64,000 nucleotides of DNA from Dyella_B acidisoli. Lineage in GTDB: Bacteria > Pseudomonadota > Gammaproteobacteria > Xanthomonadales > Rhodanobacteraceae. The notes below the pieces were generated by a model. That model was not told the DNA's origin. It saw nothing but the letters and a program-made list of their open reading frames with translations, and did no database searches. The stretch's first letter is position 1. Each line of letters opens with the position of its first letter. This document shows, piece after piece, positions 61,481 through 64,000 of this stretch. The position numbers and the translations under genes are program-made. The stretch is from contig NZ_CP064031.1 of the NCBI RefSeq assembly GCF_049532895.1, forward strand, positions 496,001 through 560,000. Reading direction: 5' to 3'.

Positions 61481-62065
61481 GTGACAAATCCGCCAGGAGA
61501 AGCGCTGGCGGTCCTGACATTCTGGTTCGACCCTGCGCACCAGCAAGATTGGTTTGCCACGTGTCCGGAATTCGATGCGGCGATCCGCGTCCGGTTCGGC
61601 GAAACATTCCGCTTGGCTACGGAAGGCAAGCTCAAGCATTGGGCCGATACACCTCGAGGATGGCTGGCCTTGCTGATCGTGCTGGATCAGTTTTCACGCA
61701 ATCTTTATCGCAACGATCCGCGAGCGTGGGGTCAGGATCCTCTTGCGCAACAACTGGCGCTGTGGGGCATCGAGGAAGGTTACGACCGACAACTGCAGCC
61801 GATGCAGCGCGTCTTCGCTTACATGCCGCTTGAACATGCCGAAGATATGCTGATGCAGCGGCAATGCGTCGCTCTGTTCGAAGCCCTGTGCGAGAACATA
61901 CCCATCGAAGTGCGCCATCCCTACACTGATTTTCTCGACTATGCTCGACGGCACGAGGCGGTGATCGCGCGCTTCGGTCGCTTTCCACATCGCAACGCGT
62001 TGCTCGGCAGGGCATGCACGCCGAAAGAGCTAACCTATCTTGCTGAACCCGGCGCGGGGTTCTGA
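61481..62065 (+). CDS. DUF924 family protein
   Basis: 194 residues from a GTG. Family features: LTFWFDPAHQQDWF near the start, LIVLDQFSRNLYRNDPRAW, the FAYMPLEHAEDMLMQ motif, and FPHRNALLGR near the end, all in the expected order. DUF924 proteins are cytosolic and fold like TPR-type solenoids; function unknown. Coupled to the helical-bundle gene before it. Confidence 0.88.
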   Translation: MTNPPGEALAVLTFWFDPAHQQDWFATCPEFDAAIRVRFGETFRLATEGKLKHWADTPRGWLALLIVLDQFSRNLYRNDPRAWGQDPLAQQLALWGIEEGYDRQLQPMQRVFAYMPLEHAEDMLMQRQCVALFEALCENIPIEVRHPYTDFLDYARRHEAVIARFGRFPHRNALLGRACTPKELTYLAEPGAGF

Positions 62066-62115
62066 ACGCCGATCACCATCACGGAATTGGTTTATGTCAC
62101 GACAAGGAGCAGGTC

Positions 62116-62448
62116 ATGCGTCGTTATTTTTTTCTCACCTTGCTGGTCGTAAGTTTCAGTGCACATGCGCTGCAAAGCCTGCGCGTGGGTAGTCAGGTGC
62201 TGGCGGTGGGCGATAGTGGTGCACGCGTCAAGGCACTGTTGGGAGAGCCATCTGTACGTGCGAAGGCATCCAGCTCAAGCAAGAGCAAGAATGACAAAGC
62301 CAAGGCGAAATCGTCCAGCAACAGCAAAGGCAAGTCGGCCAGCGCAAAAGACAAGGGCGAGAAGTGGCAATACCAGCGCGAAGGGCGCATCACCACGTTC
62401 ACCATGGTTGGTGGAAAGGTCGCGCATATCGAGGATGTGGCGCGCTAG
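62116..62448 (+). CDS. DUF2845-like secreted protein with Lys/Ser-rich insert
   Basis: 110 residues. Signal peptide (to about residue 19, SAHA). The mature start LRVGSQVLAVGDSGARVKALLGEP is DUF2845-like, and the end WQYQREGRITTFTMVGGKVAHIED completes the small beta domain. Between them lies a 35-residue low-complexity stretch of Lys, Ser, Ala and Asn (residues about 52-86), which most relatives lack. Has an AGGAG ribosome site. Confidence 0.75.
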   Translation: MRRYFFLTLLVVSFSAHALQSLRVGSQVLAVGDSGARVKALLGEPSVRAKASSSSKSKNDKAKAKSSSNSKGKSASAKDKGEKWQYQREGRITTFTMVGGKVAHIEDVAR

Positions 62449-62453
62449 CATCC

Positions 62454-62530
62454 GTAGGTTGGGTTAGCGCAGCGTAACCCAACGTATTCGGAGCGACATT
62501 GTTGGGTTACGCTGTGCTAACCCAACCTAC
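62454..62530. repeat. Palindrome between convergent genes, family C
   Basis: 30-base arms (62454-62483 and 62501-62530) with one mismatch, 17-base loop. Each arm is itself nearly self-complementary (GGTTGGGTTA...TAACCCAACC). The right arm covers the stop codon of panE. Probably a bidirectional terminator; a reduced relative is at 36182-36201. Confidence 0.88.
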
Positions 62531-63540
62531 AAATCGCGTAGTGTCTTCAACAGCGCCTGTGCCTCCCAGCTAACGTATGACTGCTCCGCTTCCCTGATGA
62601 GCGCAACGATGCGTGCATTCGCCGGTGCGCGCAGTCCTCTCGATTTCGCCAGCGCGACAAGCTCGCCGTTGATGTAATCCACTTCCGTACGCCGTCCCGC
62701 CTGCAGATCGTCCCACATGGAGGAGCGCGCCAGCGGATCGATCGCCAGCATGCGCGCGGCAATACGGTAAAACAGCGCATTGGGCAGCGAGAGTACGGCC
62801 GGGAGCCAACGAGCGGGTAGGGCGGTGACTTGGGCGGGACGAATGCCAACTGCATCCAGCACGTGCAATCCTTCCCGCTGCAGCAAGGCAAGGCATTGTC
62901 GCCAGGCTCGTTGCGCCAACTCTTCGCGCAGCGGCAAGCCGCTCAATGCATTGAGGGCATTGTTGAGGTTGATCAGCAATTTCGCCCACAACACGGCCTG
63001 CATGTCGTCGCACAATTGCAGCGGCAGCCCGCCGGCATTGAACGCGGAACGCAAGGCGGGCAAAAGCGCTGCAGAACGTTCCACCATCAATTCACCCGAT
63101 GAGCCCTGATGGAAATGCGCCGGTTCCGGCTGCGCCACATTGAATGGCACCATGCCGGCCAATACGTGGCATGCCGGCAGCGCCGCACGCAAATCCGCCG
63201 TGTTGCGCACGCCGTTCTGAAAACTGATCACGAGCGTTCCGGGTGCAAGCACCTCGGCCAGTTCGTGCGCGACGTCCATGGTTGCTGCAGATTTCACCGT
63301 AACGAGCACAGCATCGACGTTAAGCGTAGCGCTGGCTTGCGTGGCGACATCAATATCCGTCCCTGGAATATGCCGGCGATGACCATGCAAATCACTGATC
63401 GTGAGTCCGTGTTCCTTCAACACGGACACCACACGCGAACGCCCAATGAAACGAACCCGCGCGTGCCCATGCAAACGGCCACCCAGATAGTTACCGACCA
63501 TGCCGGCACCATAGATGGCAATGCTGGGCGGCGACGTCAT
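62527..63540 (-). CDS. panE: 2-dehydropantoate 2-reductase (ketopantoate reductase family)
   Basis: 337 residues. NADPH-dependent reduction of ketopantoate in pantothenate synthesis. Nucleotide-binding GAGMVGNYLGGRL at the N-terminus, TVKSAAT with the conserved Lys, FQNGVRN, and the C-terminal domain with WAKLLINLNNALNALSG (catalytic Lys and Asn). The stop codon lies in a large palindrome. The start overlaps the stop of the upstream flavoprotein gene by four bases (ATGA), an odd pairing for panE. The family has paralogues of other specificity, so the symbol is provisional. Confidence 0.82.
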   Translation of the reverse strand: MTSPPSIAIYGAGMVGNYLGGRLHGHARVRFIGRSRVVSVLKEHGLTISDLHGHRRHIPGTDIDVATQASATLNVDAVLVTVKSAATMDVAHELAEVLAPGTLVISFQNGVRNTADLRAALPACHVLAGMVPFNVAQPEPAHFHQGSSGELMVERSAALLPALRSAFNAGGLPLQLCDDMQAVLWAKLLINLNNALNALSGLPLREELAQRAWRQCLALLQREGLHVLDAVGIRPAQVTALPARWLPAVLSLPNALFYRIAARMLAIDPLARSSMWDDLQAGRRTEVDYINGELVALAKSRGLRAPANARIVALIREAEQSYVSWEAQALLKTLRDL

Positions 63541-64000
63541 GCGACCGCGGCAGCGGCGGCGCGCCCAGCCACGCGGCCGGAAAACAGGCAGCCACCGAGA
63601 AAACTGCCTTCCAGCGCGCGGTAGCCATGCAAGCCGCCACCGCCGAAGCCAGCTGCTTCCCCGACCGCGTAAAGACCGCGCAAAGGTTGGCCATCGTGCC
63701 CCAGCACTCGCGCGTCAAGATCGGTTTCCAATCCGCCAAGCGTCTTGCGTGTAAGGATGTGCAGCCGTACCGCGATGAGCGGACCATTCGCTGGATCGAG
63801 GATGCGGTGCGGTTTTGCCACACGCACCAGGCGATCACCGCGATAGCGCCGCGCGTTGTGAATCGCCATCACCTGGCCGTCTTTCGCGAACGGATTATCG
63901 AGCTGCCGATCGCGCGCTTCGATTTCCTCGCGCAAATGCGCAACGTCGAGCAGTTGGCTGCCGGCAAGCGCGTTCATGCCGACGACCAGATCGTCCAGAT
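63537..64000 (-). CDS. FAD-binding dehydrogenase (KsdD/fumarate-reductase-like), C-terminal part
   Basis: Runs off the window edge; about 154 C-terminal residues are visible, and the frame remains open to base 64000. The last section has the flavin-binding signature of fumarate reductase/3-oxosteroid dehydrogenase-type flavoproteins: RKTLGGLETDLDARVLGHDGQPLRGLYAVGEAAGFGGGGLHGYRALEGSFLGGCLFSGR. It lacks any evidence for a heme domain in the visible part. Substrate unknown. Its TGA overlaps the panE ATG. Confidence 0.85.
   Translation of the reverse strand, partial: LDDLVVGMNALAGSQLLDVAHLREEIEARDRQLDNPFAKDGQVMAIHNARRYRGDRLVRVAKPHRILDPANGPLIAVRLHILTRKTLGGLETDLDARVLGHDGQPLRGLYAVGEAAGFGGGGLHGYRALEGSFLGGCLFSGRVAGRAAAAAVA

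Noticed and set aside
1..64000. CRISPR arrays, tRNA and rRNA genes, phage or complete IS elements
   Set aside because: No regularly spaced direct repeats, tRNA T-loop contexts, rRNA signatures, transposase or integrase frames were found by reading both strands.

Overview
The window looks like a chromosomal segment of a Gram-negative gammaproteobacterium of the Xanthomonadales, most likely Rhodanobacteraceae (the Dyella / Frateuria / Rhodanobacter group). This is inferred from a moderately GC-rich sequence, two very large TonB-dependent receptors, a Pgk with a Xanthomonas-like N-terminal extension, a Grx4-rhodanese fusion, several DUF families frequent in xanthomonads, and many small palindromic repeats at gene ends. 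No rRNA, tRNA, CRISPR array, phage or complete insertion sequence was seen. Most of the region is core genome. The accessory parts are the TonB-receptor loci, the metal-efflux locus and the repeat-bearing intergenic gaps.

Layout. 1-5.6 kb: end of the mutagenic polymerase dnaE2 with alkB directly behind it, then pgk, maleylacetoacetate isomerase, ung, and rpoH behind a perfect CIRCE operator. 5.6-18.3 kb: priA, a DnaA-box cluster, a DUF3667 membrane protein, a MATE exporter, sppA, a remnant of a glyoxalase-fold gene, an orphan ABC ATPase, small envelope proteins, an SDR, a DegV protein and AMP nucleosidase. 18.3-24.4 kb: first TonB-receptor locus (Oar-like receptor, TPR-sulfotransferase, PKHD-type Fe(II) hydroxylase). 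24.4-32.8 kb: a complete CzcCBA-like tripartite metal efflux pump with its own two-component system. 32.8-41.1 kb: Grx4-rhodanese fusion, LpxH-like phosphoesterase, then the second TonB-receptor locus (TPR-AspH hydroxylase, TPR-sulfotransferase, receptor).

41.2-52.2 kb: an SGNH hydrolase whose start codon lies in a perfect 29-bp inverted repeat, an AlaA-like aminotransferase, rsgA translationally coupled to a QEGLA metallopeptidase, a DUF2165 protein, NADP-malic enzyme and aceE. 52.2-64 kb: a DUF883-like protein, an MFS exporter, a LytTR regulator followed by two lipoproteins and a zinc-ribbon protein, a diiron ferritin-like protein, UspA, a periplasmic PrxQ peroxiredoxin operon, small DUF proteins, panE and the end of a flavoprotein dehydrogenase.

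Most notable: (1) the nested inverted-repeat structure at 41888-42156 around the SGNH hydrolase start; (2) the CIRCE operator plus a second palindrome at the rpoH promoter; (3) two separate loci that each combine a TonB receptor, a TPR-sulfotransferase and an Fe(II) hydroxylase; (4) the Grx4 / HesB-like / rhodanese fusion; (5) several families of dispersed palindromes, nearly all sitting at gene ends.
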